A stretch of DNA of 5,992 nt from positions 1 to 5,992 of the forward strand of contig CAZCZZ010000109.1 of assembly GCA_964503335.1 (NCBI GenBank), written 5' to 3'. Positions 1-5,972 of this stretch are shown piece by piece. Within the stretch, counting starts at the first letter, position 1; each line of letters opens with the position of its first letter. The notes under the pieces were generated by a model, which saw nothing but the letters and a program-made list of their open reading frames with translations, had not been told where the DNA came from and searched no databases. The DNA is from CAZCZZ01 sp964503335 (lineage in GTDB: Bacteria > Verrucomicrobiota > Kiritimatiellia > CAIVKH01). The translations under genes and the position numbers were made by a program.

Positions 1-5
1 AGACG

Positions 6-39
6 GCGCAGCCTTGATGGGTTTCGGGCAAGGCTGTGC
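6..39. other. Small stem-loop at the left edge
   Basis: Bases 6-16 can pair with 29-39 to form an 11-bp stem with one G-U pair, leaving a 12-base loop. No run of T follows, so it does not look like a classical intrinsic terminator. The loop sequence TTTCGGG recurs just downstream at 43-49, so the hairpin overlaps a short imperfect direct repeat. It could belong to the 3' end of a transcript from the left or be a chance structure. Confidence 0.3.
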
Positions 40-79
40 TGGTTTCGGGATGGGTGAACGCAAAACAGAACGATTCGGC

Positions 80-184
80 AGGTGACCGCGAATTTCGCGA
101 ATTTTCGCGAATTATGAAGCTGCGCTCCGGAATCTCTGTCTTCGGATCGAAATTGGCGGAAATTCGCGTAATTCGCGGTTACTT
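80..184. repeat. Long imperfect inverted repeat built of CGCGAATT units
   Basis: Positions 85-114 and the reverse complement of 150-179 match at 26 of 30 bases. Both arms start with ACCGCGAATT and then carry two further variants of a CGCGAATT-like unit, spaced about 10-11 bases apart. Pairing can extend outward to 80 and 184 if G-U pairs are allowed. The 35-base centre can form a short inner stem (TCCG 126-129 with CGGA 143-146). Each arm is therefore a short tandem array and the two arms face each other. In RNA this would be a stable hairpin; in DNA it could be a cruciform, a protein-binding array or a small mobile repeat of the REP/MITE kind. No transposase, target-site duplication or T tract is seen. 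The repeat is directly visible; its role is unknown. Confidence 0.7.
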
Positions 185-325
185 CTTGCGTCACTTCGGC
201 CAAGCGAGCCAGCGCCTTCTACGGTGAGATCCTGTGGCCTTTTCCTGATTTCGTGAGTTCCTGATAAGGTGCTCCCCCTTCTGCCAAAGCGTTCAAACCG
301 ACGCATTGCCGTACCCGACATGCCG

Positions 326-355
326 TTGACACCACCGGATTCCCGCAGGTACGTT
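326..355 (+). promoter_or_regulatory. Possible sigma-70-type promoter of the operon
   Basis: A perfect TTGACA hexamer lies at 326-331. An 18-base spacer later, TACGTT at 350-355 keeps the first, second and last bases of the TATAAT consensus. Transcription from it would start near 362, only a few bases before the ATG at 365, giving an almost leaderless first message. No good Shine-Dalgarno sequence precedes that ATG, which fits. The -10 match is weak and the hexamer could be chance, so this is tentative. Confidence 0.3.
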
Positions 356-364
356 GGTTAACTT

Positions 365-1312
365 ATGACATCTTCACCTCAGCGCATTCTTGTCACCGGC
401 GCCGCGGGCTATCTTGGCTCGGTCATGGTCCCGGAGTTCCTCAAACTTGGCCACTCCGTCACGGCGGTCGACAACTTCATGTACAACCCGAGCTCGCTGC
501 TCGATGTCTGTCATGATGAGAAGCTTACGATTGTCCGGGGCGACATCCGCAGCCGCGACTTGATGCAAAAACTGATGGCGAAGGCCGATGTGATCGTTCC
601 CCTCGCCTGCCTGGTCGGCGCCCCGCTCTGCGCCCAGAAGCCGGACGAGGCGCGCGCCATCAACTTGGACGCCGTAAAGATGCTCCTGTCCCTGGCCAGC
701 AAGGACCAGCGGTTCCTCTCCCCGACGACCAACAGCGGCTACGGCGTCGGCGAGGCCGGCATGTTCTGCACCGAGGAAAGTCCGCTTCGTCCCGTGTCTC
801 TCTATGGTGTCCTGAAGGTGGAACTCGAAAACGCGCTGCTCTCAAGCGGCCACGCCATCTCCTTCCGCCTTGCAACAGCGTTCGGCATCAGCCCGCGCAT
901 GCGCGTAGACCTCCTCGTGAACGACTTTACCTATCGCGCCGTCACGGACCGCTTCGTCATCCTTTTTGAAGCCCACTTCAAGCGCAACTACATCCACGTC
1001 CGCGACATCGCCCGCGCGTTCATTCACGGCTTGAACAACTGGGACACGATGAAGAACCAGGCCTACAACGTCGGCCTGAGCGATGCGAACATCTCGAAGA
1101 TGGAGCTCTGCCTGGAGATCAAGAAGCAGCTCCCCGAATTCACGATCATGGAGTCGGAGATCGGCAAGGATCCCGACCAGCGCAACTACATCGTGAGCAA
1201 CGAGAAGATCGAGAAGACCGGCTACAAGCCGCAGGTTTCAATCCAGAAGGGTATCGCCGAGCTCATCAAGGGCTATCAGGTCATCCGGCGCAACCAGTAC
1301 TCCAACGTGTAA
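365..1312 (+). CDS. NAD-dependent SDR, Cj1427-like GDP-heptose C4 dehydrogenase (predicted)
   Basis: This 315-residue extended short-chain dehydrogenase/reductase probably oxidises C4 of a GDP-linked manno-heptose in the cytoplasm. The Rossmann glycine motif is G12-A-A-G15-Y-L-G18. Asp36 at the end of the second strand points to NAD(H). The catalytic pair is Tyr147 and Lys151 (SLYGVLK), with Thr122 as the usual Ser/Thr. The TTNSGYG segment (121-127) has Asn123-Ser124 where sugar 4,6-dehydratases carry the Asp-Glu acid/base pair, so simple oxidation is more likely than dehydration. The middle and C-terminal blocks (FGISPRMRVDLLVNDFTYRA, RNYIHVRDIARAFIHG, DPDQRNYIVSN) match, from memory, the Campylobacter jejuni Cj1427 type, which oxidises GDP-D-glycero-alpha-D-manno-heptose. 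The start at 365 places the glycine motif at the normal distance. This is the first gene of the operon, and the next gene begins one base after its stop. The family assignment is firm; the exact substrate is inferred from resemblance and from the kinase and nucleotidyltransferase nearby. Confidence 0.75.
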   Translation: MTSSPQRILVTGAAGYLGSVMVPEFLKLGHSVTAVDNFMYNPSSLLDVCHDEKLTIVRGDIRSRDLMQKLMAKADVIVPLACLVGAPLCAQKPDEARAINLDAVKMLLSLASKDQRFLSPTTNSGYGVGEAGMFCTEESPLRPVSLYGVLKVELENALLSSGHAISFRLATAFGISPRMRVDLLVNDFTYRAVTDRFVILFEAHFKRNYIHVRDIARAFIHGLNNWDTMKNQAYNVGLSDANISKMELCLEIKKQLPEFTIMESEIGKDPDQRNYIVSNEKIEKTGYKPQVSIQKGIAELIKGYQVIRRNQYSNV

Positions 1313-1313
1313 C

Positions 1314-2264
1314 ATGCCCGCGACCTTCAAGCGCATCCTCGTCACAGGAGCCAACGGCTTCCTCGGCCACCACATCGTGCCCCAGCTCAAACGGCACTTT
1401 GACGCGGAGCTCGTGACGGTCAGCCGCAAGAACTATGACCTGCTCCAGCCGGGCATCCCCGAACGGATGATCCGCGAGATCCAGCCGGATTGCGTCGTTC
1501 ACCTTGCGGCGAAGTCAGGCGGCATTGTCGACAACAAGAAGCGCCCCGCTGATTACTATTACGAGAACGTCGCGATGAACACGCAGGTGCTCGACGCGGC
1601 GTTCAAGGGCGGGGTGAAGAAGCTCCTGACGCTCATGGGCGGCTGCTCGTATCCCTCCAAGGCCGTGTCACCGATCAGCGAAGACCAGATGTGGAACGGC
1701 TATCCGCAGATCGAAAGCGCCGGTTACTCCGTGGCGAAGAAGATGCTGCTCGTCCAGTCGTGGGCCTACCGCCAGCAGCACGGCTTCAACTCGGTCGTGC
1801 TCGTCCCCGGCAACGTGTACGGCGAATGGGACAACTTCAACATGGAGCAGTCCCACGTCATCCCCGCGCTGATCCGCAAGTACGTCGAAGCACGCGACCG
1901 CGGCGACAAGGAGATCGTGGCGCTCGGCACAGGCCGACCGACCCGTGATTTCGTCTATGCCGGCGACGTGGCCGCCACCATTCCCTGGTTCCTCGCCCAC
2001 TACGATACGTCCGACCCCATCAACATCTCATCGGGTACGCGGACCGCGATCAAGGAGCTGGCGGAGACGGTGAAGAAGGTGACGGGTTTCAGCGGCGATA
2101 TCCGCTGGGACACGTCGAAGCCGGACGGCCAGATGGACAAGATCTTCGACTGCACGAAGCTTCATGCCCTCGGCCTTCGTTGCGACACGCCCCTCGGCGA
2201 CGGGCTCCGTCGCACGGCGGATTGGTTTATCGCCGCGCGCGCGACAGGAGACGTCAGGCTCTAA
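1314..2264 (+). CDS. GDP-L-fucose-synthase-like SDR, predicted GDP-4-keto-heptose epimerase/reductase
   Basis: This 316-residue extended SDR has the length and layout of GDP-fucose synthase (WcaG/Fcl) and of C. jejuni Cj1428. The glycine motif is G12-A-N-G15-F-L-G18. Arg38-Lys39 after the second strand suggest NADP(H). HLAAKSGGI lies at 63-71, the YxxxK pair is Tyr138/Lys142 (YSVAK), GTGRPTRDFVYAGDVA at 205-220, and the C-terminal substrate block WDTSKPDGQ at 265-273. GDP-fucose synthase uses a Cys and a His for C3/C5 epimerisation; both appear to be kept here as Cys111 (GGCSYP) and His181 (QSHVIPAL). The position of the family's catalytic Ser (Ser107 in the E. coli enzyme) is Gly109, which is odd. 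The likely role is reduction, perhaps with epimerisation, of the 4-keto sugar made by the preceding gene's product. It could instead make another GDP-deoxysugar. There is no clear Shine-Dalgarno sequence, so it probably relies on coupling to the upstream stop one base away. Confidence 0.75.
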   Translation: MPATFKRILVTGANGFLGHHIVPQLKRHFDAELVTVSRKNYDLLQPGIPERMIREIQPDCVVHLAAKSGGIVDNKKRPADYYYENVAMNTQVLDAAFKGGVKKLLTLMGGCSYPSKAVSPISEDQMWNGYPQIESAGYSVAKKMLLVQSWAYRQQHGFNSVVLVPGNVYGEWDNFNMEQSHVIPALIRKYVEARDRGDKEIVALGTGRPTRDFVYAGDVAATIPWFLAHYDTSDPINISSGTRTAIKELAETVKKVTGFSGDIRWDTSKPDGQMDKIFDCTKLHALGLRCDTPLGDGLRRTADWFIAARATGDVRL

Positions 2265-3085
2265 TGTCCGCCAAGCCGTCAAAACCCGGTCGCGTCTGTG
2301 TTGTGCTCGGTGGCCGCGGTTTTGTCGGGTCAGCCATCGTCGCCGAAGCCAATGCGCGAGGCTGGTCCACGGTCGTGGTGGGTCGCGACACGTACGATGC
2401 CTCGATCGGATCCAAGGCCGACGTCCTGATCAACGCGAACGGAAACTCGAAGAAGTACCTCGCTGCGCGCGATCCGAAAGAAGAGTTCGATCTCTCCACG
2501 CGATCCGTGCTGCGGTCGCTGCACGACTTCAAAGTCAGCCGCTACGTCCACCTGTCCACGATCGACGTGTATCCCGACCGATCCAATCCCGCAAACAATG
2601 CGGAGACTGCCCCCATCGTCCCGTCGGCCCTCTCGCCTTACGGATTCCACAAGCATCTTGCCGAGGAATTGGTCCGCTTCTACGCCCCCTCCTGGCTCAT
2701 CCTCCGCATGGGCGGTTTCGTGGGACGCGGACTGAAGAAGAATTCGATCTACGATCTGCTCAAGAACGAGCAACTGCGCGTCAGCGCCGATTCCGAATAC
2801 CAGTACCTGCACACGCAGGAGCTGGCGCGAACCGTCTTCGACCTGATCGACGGCGTGACGGGCAATGACACGTTCAATGTCTGCGGCGATGGCACCATTT
2901 CGCTCCGCGACATCGCGTGGATGATTCCGAACTGCGACAGCGGTCGCTTCCCCCAGAACCTCCCCCCCGAGCGCTACGAGGTGAATGTCGACAAGTTGAA
3001 GAAGGTTCGCCCGGTGCCGTCGAGTCGGGAGACCGTTCGCCAATTCGTGCACGACGTGCTCGCGGGCAAGGAGAAGCTCGCGTGA
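2264..3085 (+). CDS. Short extended-SDR sugar-nucleotide oxidoreductase of unknown substrate
   Basis: This 273-residue NAD(P)-binding protein belongs to the epimerase/dehydratase family and is shorter than the usual 310-350 residues. The glycine motif is G16-G-R-G19-F-V-G22. Gly40-Arg41 after the second strand favours NADP(H). HLSTIDVYP (96-104) supplies Thr99 and Asp101, and the catalytic pair is Tyr126/Lys130 (SPYGFHK). YLHTQELARTVFDLI and TFNVCGDGTISLRDIA are the usual substrate-domain landmarks. The ATG at 2264 is chosen because its A is the last base of the previous gene's TAA, a CAGGAG lies at 2245-2250, and the glycine motif is then well placed. The open frame reaches back to a TTG at 2180, but that extension is arginine-rich and lies inside gene 2. 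A second modification of the GDP-heptose, such as a ketoreduction or epimerisation at another carbon, is a reasonable guess only. I do not recognise a specific characterised homologue. Confidence 0.7.
   Translation: MSAKPSKPGRVCVVLGGRGFVGSAIVAEANARGWSTVVVGRDTYDASIGSKADVLINANGNSKKYLAARDPKEEFDLSTRSVLRSLHDFKVSRYVHLSTIDVYPDRSNPANNAETAPIVPSALSPYGFHKHLAEELVRFYAPSWLILRMGGFVGRGLKKNSIYDLLKNEQLRVSADSEYQYLHTQELARTVFDLIDGVTGNDTFNVCGDGTISLRDIAWMIPNCDSGRFPQNLPPERYEVNVDKLKKVRPVPSSRETVRQFVHDVLAGKEKLA
3068..3073 (+). promoter_or_regulatory. Strong Shine-Dalgarno for the kinase gene, decides its GTG start
   Basis: AAGGAG lies 8 bases before the GTG at 3082, inside the last codons of the preceding SDR. It supports that GTG over the upstream in-frame GTG at 2917, which would add 55 residues of low-complexity Arg/Pro/Glu-rich sequence. 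It is the only strong, well-spaced ribosome binding site among the six genes. Confidence 0.75.
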
Positions 3086-4065
3086 TTATCTCCCGCACTC
3101 CTTTTCGCGTCAGCTTCTTCGGCGGCGGAACCGACTTCCCCGAGTTCTACAAGGAGCATGGCGGGGCCACGTTGCTCACCGCGATCAACAAGTACTGCTA
3201 CATCTCCGCGCACCGCTTTGGTCCCTTTTTCAAACACAAGTATCGCGCGAGCTACGCGCAAACGGAACTGGTCAATCACCCGTCCGAGTTCAAGCATCCG
3301 CTGATCCGCGAGTGTATGCTGATGCTGGGCGTCAACGTGAGTCTCGAACTTACCCACATCGCCGATCTCCCCGGGCGTACGGGCCTTGGCTCCTCGTCAT
3401 CGTTTGCCGTCGGCCTGCTCCACACGCTCCACGCGCTGCAGGGGAAAGCACCGACCGCCGAACAGCTTTCGCGGGAATCCATCACGGTCGAACGCGACCG
3501 TGTGGGTGACTCGGGCGGCCACCAGGATCAGTATGCGGCTGCGTACGGCGGCTTTCGCCGATTCCAGTTCTCGGGGAAAGGCGTTGAGGCGCAGCACATC
3601 GACCTTCAGCCGTCACGCAAGGCGGAGCTCGAGAGCTGCCTGATGATGTTCTACATGGGCATCGAGCAATCGGCCGAGAACATCCTCCAGGAACAAAAGA
3701 AGCGTGTTCAGCACAATGTCCCGGCGCTGCTTGAAATGCTCAAGATGGTGGATGAAGCACAGGCCATCCTGCAGGGACGCGGTTCGCTGGATGACTTCGG
3801 GCGGCTTCTGAACGACTCCTGGCAGCGGAAGAAATCACTCTCGAAAGGCATTTCCAACACGGACATCGACCTCGCGTACCAGGCGGCGCGGGACGCGGGC
3901 GCCCTCGGCGGCAAGCTCCTCGGAGCAGGCGGACGGGGCTTCCTGCTGCTCTATGCCGATCCTGCGCAGCAGCCCGCCGTGCGCGAGAAACTGAAAGACC
4001 TCCGCGAAGTGCCCTTCGGTTTCAGCGAAGAAGGCAGTCGCATCATCTTCCAAGCGCCCGAATGA
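3082..4065 (+). CDS. hddA: GHMP-family sugar kinase, D-glycero-alpha-D-manno-heptose 7-phosphate 1-kinase type
   Basis: With the GTG start this is 327 residues, a normal HddA length. HddA transfers phosphate from ATP to C1 of D-glycero-alpha-D-manno-heptose 7-phosphate in the cytoplasmic GDP-heptose pathway. The three GHMP motifs are present: motif 1 RTPFRVSFFGGGTDFPEFY (5-23), the ATP-binding motif 2 PGRTGLGSSSS (97-107), and motif 3 GALGGKLLGAGGRGF (273-287). The segment VGDSGGHQDQYAAAYGG (141-157), with Asp149 in the family's catalytic-base region, is typical of the HddA/heptose-kinase branch. It overlaps the upstream gene by four bases (GTGA) and the downstream glycosyltransferase by four bases (ATGA). 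Related GHMP kinases act on fucose or other sugars, but the HddC-like gene in the same operon supports the heptose assignment. Heptose 1,7-bisphosphate would need a GmhB-type phosphatase, which is not in view. Confidence 0.8.
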   Translation: MIISRTPFRVSFFGGGTDFPEFYKEHGGATLLTAINKYCYISAHRFGPFFKHKYRASYAQTELVNHPSEFKHPLIRECMLMLGVNVSLELTHIADLPGRTGLGSSSSFAVGLLHTLHALQGKAPTAEQLSRESITVERDRVGDSGGHQDQYAAAYGGFRRFQFSGKGVEAQHIDLQPSRKAELESCLMMFYMGIEQSAENILQEQKKRVQHNVPALLEMLKMVDEAQAILQGRGSLDDFGRLLNDSWQRKKSLSKGISNTDIDLAYQAARDAGALGGKLLGAGGRGFLLLYADPAQQPAVREKLKDLREVPFGFSEEGSRIIFQAPE

Positions 4066-5264
4066 GCACGTCTCGCCGCCCCCGCATCGCCTTCTGGTTC
4101 CGCTATGGAGCAGCCGAGCACACGGAACTCTTCCATGCGTTGCCCGACATCCTGACCGAGCTGTCCAAGCATGCCGAAGTCCACTACTACGGCCTGAAGA
4201 GCACGCGACCGGTGCCGGAAGAGATTGCGCGTCACGTGATCGTGCACGAGCTGCCATTCAGGATTGATCGCACGTCCACACGGGACAAGTTCCTCAAGAC
4301 CGCCCTCTGGCTCCTGTGCCTTCCCTTCGTCGCCCTGCACAGCCTGATCAGCGGCGTCGACGCTGTGTACATCGATGAGACAATCCCGTTCACCACGCTC
4401 ATCGGACGCGTCTTCTTCGGCCGCAAGGTCTCTGTGACCGTGGTCGACTTCTTCGTGGACATCTATATGAAGGGCGGACTCCTCCACGCGATCGGTCGCA
4501 CGATCCGGCGCATCGACATGGCCACGTGGAAGACGCTTCCGCTCATCTTCACGCGCGCCCGGAGCACGAAGGCCTACCTCGTGCAGCAAGGCATCCCGGA
4601 GGCGCGAATTCATCCCGTATACGATCCCTGTGATCTCCGCATCTATCATCCGACGGACCGCGTCGCCGCAAAGGCCCGTCTTGGGTTGGCGCCCACCACG
4701 GTCGTGCTGGTTCACCACGGCATTCTGCATCCCAACAAGGGCAACGACCGCGTTCTAAAGGCCATCGCCCCTCTCAAGACCACACACCCGCAATTCCGGT
4801 ACCTGCTCGTGGGTGACGGGCCTGAAATGCAGAACCTGCGCGATCTCACGAAGCAACTCGGCATCGAAGACATGGTTCTCTTCACGGGCTGGCTGAAGAC
4901 GCTTCCCGAAGTGAACGACGCGCTGAACGCGGGCGACATCGGACTCGTCATGCGGGTTGGTGCCGAGTCCGATGATTTTCATATGACGGGTGCCCTCGTG
5001 CACAGCCTCGCGTGCGGCCTGCCGGTCCTCGCCGCGCACCTCAAGGGTGTCGCGGAAGTCGTCGTCGAAGATGTGAACGGATTCCTGTTCAAGCCGGACG
5101 ACATGCCGGCGTTTCACGCCAAGCTGGTTCGCCTCATCGAAGACGCGGCGCTGCGCGAGCGGCTCGGCAAGGCCGCCTTGCAGACAGCGTACGACAACTT
5201 TGATATGGAACGCGTGAAGCGGCAGACGGTGGATCCGCTGCTCGCCCTCGCCCAGTCGCCATGA
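4062..5264 (+). CDS. GT4-like GT-B glycosyltransferase (group 1)
   Basis: This 400-residue glycosyltransferase probably moves a nucleotide-activated sugar, perhaps the heptose made by this operon, to a growing surface glycan on the cytoplasmic face of the membrane. The C-terminal half is the nucleotide-sugar domain: VLVHHGILHPNKGNDRVLKAI, YLLVGDGPEMQNL, VLFTGWL, then TGALVHSLACGLPVLAA (309-325) and NGFLFKPDD. The N-terminal half carries a hydrophobic stretch at 80-97 that may attach it to the membrane. The EX7E motif usual in GT4 enzymes is not evident: by alignment to the ACGLPV block, the two Glu positions are Phe306 and His314, though acidic residues sit just before them. The ATG at 4062 overlaps the kinase stop (ATGA), and the protein ends in another ATGA overlap with the next gene. 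No Shine-Dalgarno is evident, so coupled translation is likely. The fold is secure; donor, acceptor and linkage cannot be read from sequence. Confidence 0.8.
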   Translation: MSTSRRPRIAFWFRYGAAEHTELFHALPDILTELSKHAEVHYYGLKSTRPVPEEIARHVIVHELPFRIDRTSTRDKFLKTALWLLCLPFVALHSLISGVDAVYIDETIPFTTLIGRVFFGRKVSVTVVDFFVDIYMKGGLLHAIGRTIRRIDMATWKTLPLIFTRARSTKAYLVQQGIPEARIHPVYDPCDLRIYHPTDRVAAKARLGLAPTTVVLVHHGILHPNKGNDRVLKAIAPLKTTHPQFRYLLVGDGPEMQNLRDLTKQLGIEDMVLFTGWLKTLPEVNDALNAGDIGLVMRVGAESDDFHMTGALVHSLACGLPVLAAHLKGVAEVVVEDVNGFLFKPDDMPAFHAKLVRLIEDAALRERLGKAALQTAYDNFDMERVKRQTVDPLLALAQSP

Positions 5265-5959
5265 AACAGGCCATCGTACTTGTCGGAGGCAAAGGAACGC
5301 GCATCGCCGCGCTGTTTCCGGATCGTCCCAAGGCCCTCGTGCCCGTGGCCGGAAAGCCGTTCATTGAGCGACAGGTTGAATGGCTCGCCACGCACGGTTT
5401 CACCGACGTGCACCTCGCTGCGGGACACATGGCTGACGCCGTCGCCCGGTGGGCGGAATCGGCAACCATCCCGGGCATCACGCTGACGGTCTCCGTCGAG
5501 CCGTCCGCGATGGGCACCGCGGGCGGGCTGAAGTATGTCGAACCGTTCATCAAATCGGACCGCTTCTTCGCGTTAAACGGCGACAGTTGGCTGCCGCGCC
5601 TGGACTTCCAATCCTTGGAAAAGCTGCACGCTGCGAGTTCCAATGCTTGGACAACCATCGCCGTGGTTCCGATCGCCGACGCCGGACGGTACGGGACGGT
5701 GGAATTTGACGAAGCCGGACGCGTTTCGGCGTTTCGCGAGAAGGCGGAGCGCAGCGACGGATGGATCAACGGCGGCGCTTACCTGATGAACCGGGAAGTG
5801 CTCACCCTCATTCCCGTCGGGAATATCTCGCTGGAAACGCAGATCTTCCCGCAGCTCGCCGCCGCCGGCAAACTTCAAGCCTGCAAGTCCGCCCCGCCCC
5901 TTCTCGATATGGGCACACCCGATGGTCTCAAGGCCATGGAATCGTTCGTGAAGGGCTAG
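5261..5959 (+). CDS. hddC: Sugar-1-phosphate nucleotidyltransferase, HddC-type heptose 1-phosphate guanylyltransferase
   Basis: At 232 residues it matches the size of HddC, which joins D-glycero-alpha-D-manno-heptose 1-phosphate to GTP, giving GDP-heptose and pyrophosphate. The GT-A nucleotidyltransferase signature is complete: VGGKGTRI (8-15), the PKALVPVAGKPF loop (23-34), Glu80 followed by GTAGGL (85-90), LNGDS with metal-binding Asp108, INGGAYLM (169-176), SLETQIFP (190-197) and LDMGTPDGL (215-223). There is no C-terminal left-handed beta-helix, unlike GlmU or the longer mannose-1-phosphate guanylyltransferases. The ATG at 5261 overlaps the glycosyltransferase stop by four bases. The same fold also serves glucose- and MurNAc-1-phosphate, with UTP or CTP as co-substrate, so guanylyl specificity is inferred mainly from the HddA-type kinase in the operon. 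Confidence 0.75.
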   Translation: MKQAIVLVGGKGTRIAALFPDRPKALVPVAGKPFIERQVEWLATHGFTDVHLAAGHMADAVARWAESATIPGITLTVSVEPSAMGTAGGLKYVEPFIKSDRFFALNGDSWLPRLDFQSLEKLHAASSNAWTTIAVVPIADAGRYGTVEFDEAGRVSAFREKAERSDGWINGGAYLMNREVLTLIPVGNISLETQIFPQLAAAGKLQACKSAPPLLDMGTPDGLKAMESFVKG

Positions 5960-5972
5960 GACATACTGTAGC

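Larger units (their letters stand above)
1..364. other. Gene-free leader region upstream of the operon
   Basis: I find no supportable gene here. Short open frames exist, for example one starting with GTG at 36 and ending at 227, but it runs straight through a long inverted repeat and its product has no recognisable motif. The stretch holds a small hairpin near the left edge, a large imperfect inverted repeat in the middle, and a possible promoter at the right end. AATT-rich blocks make it locally more AT-rich than the coding DNA that follows, as expected of an intergenic region. It may contain the last few codons of a gene lying to the left, but nothing identifies one. Confidence 0.7.

Noticed and set aside
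36..227. Open frame of 63 codons in the leader on the + strand
   Set aside because: It starts with GTG, runs through both arms of the inverted repeat, has no family motif, and its arginine-rich product looks like read-through of non-coding DNA.
242..265. Direct repeat TTCCTGAT at 242-249 and 258-265
   Set aside because: Eight bases repeated once, 16 bases apart, could be an operator pair but is too short to claim without conservation data.
2180..2263. Upstream TTG extension of the third SDR
   Set aside because: It adds 28 Arg-rich residues inside the coding sequence of gene 2, and the ATG at 2264 gives a standard Rossmann N-terminus and a TAATG junction.
2330..3052. Long open frame on the - strand (about 240 codons), and a similar one at 3951-4730
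   Set aside because: Both lie opposite genes with intact catalytic motifs and show His/Asp/Val/Arg-rich sequence without motifs, as expected for antisense frames in GC-rich DNA.
2917..3081. Upstream GTG extension of the kinase
   Set aside because: The 55 extra residues are Pro/Arg/Glu-rich, lie inside gene 3 and do not resemble the GHMP family; the GTG at 3082 has a strong Shine-Dalgarno and motif 1 follows directly.
3483..3502. Perfect 8-bp inverted repeat with a 4-base loop
   Set aside because: It lies inside the kinase coding sequence over conserved codons (TVERDRV) and no T tract follows; it is probably a by-product of codon choice.
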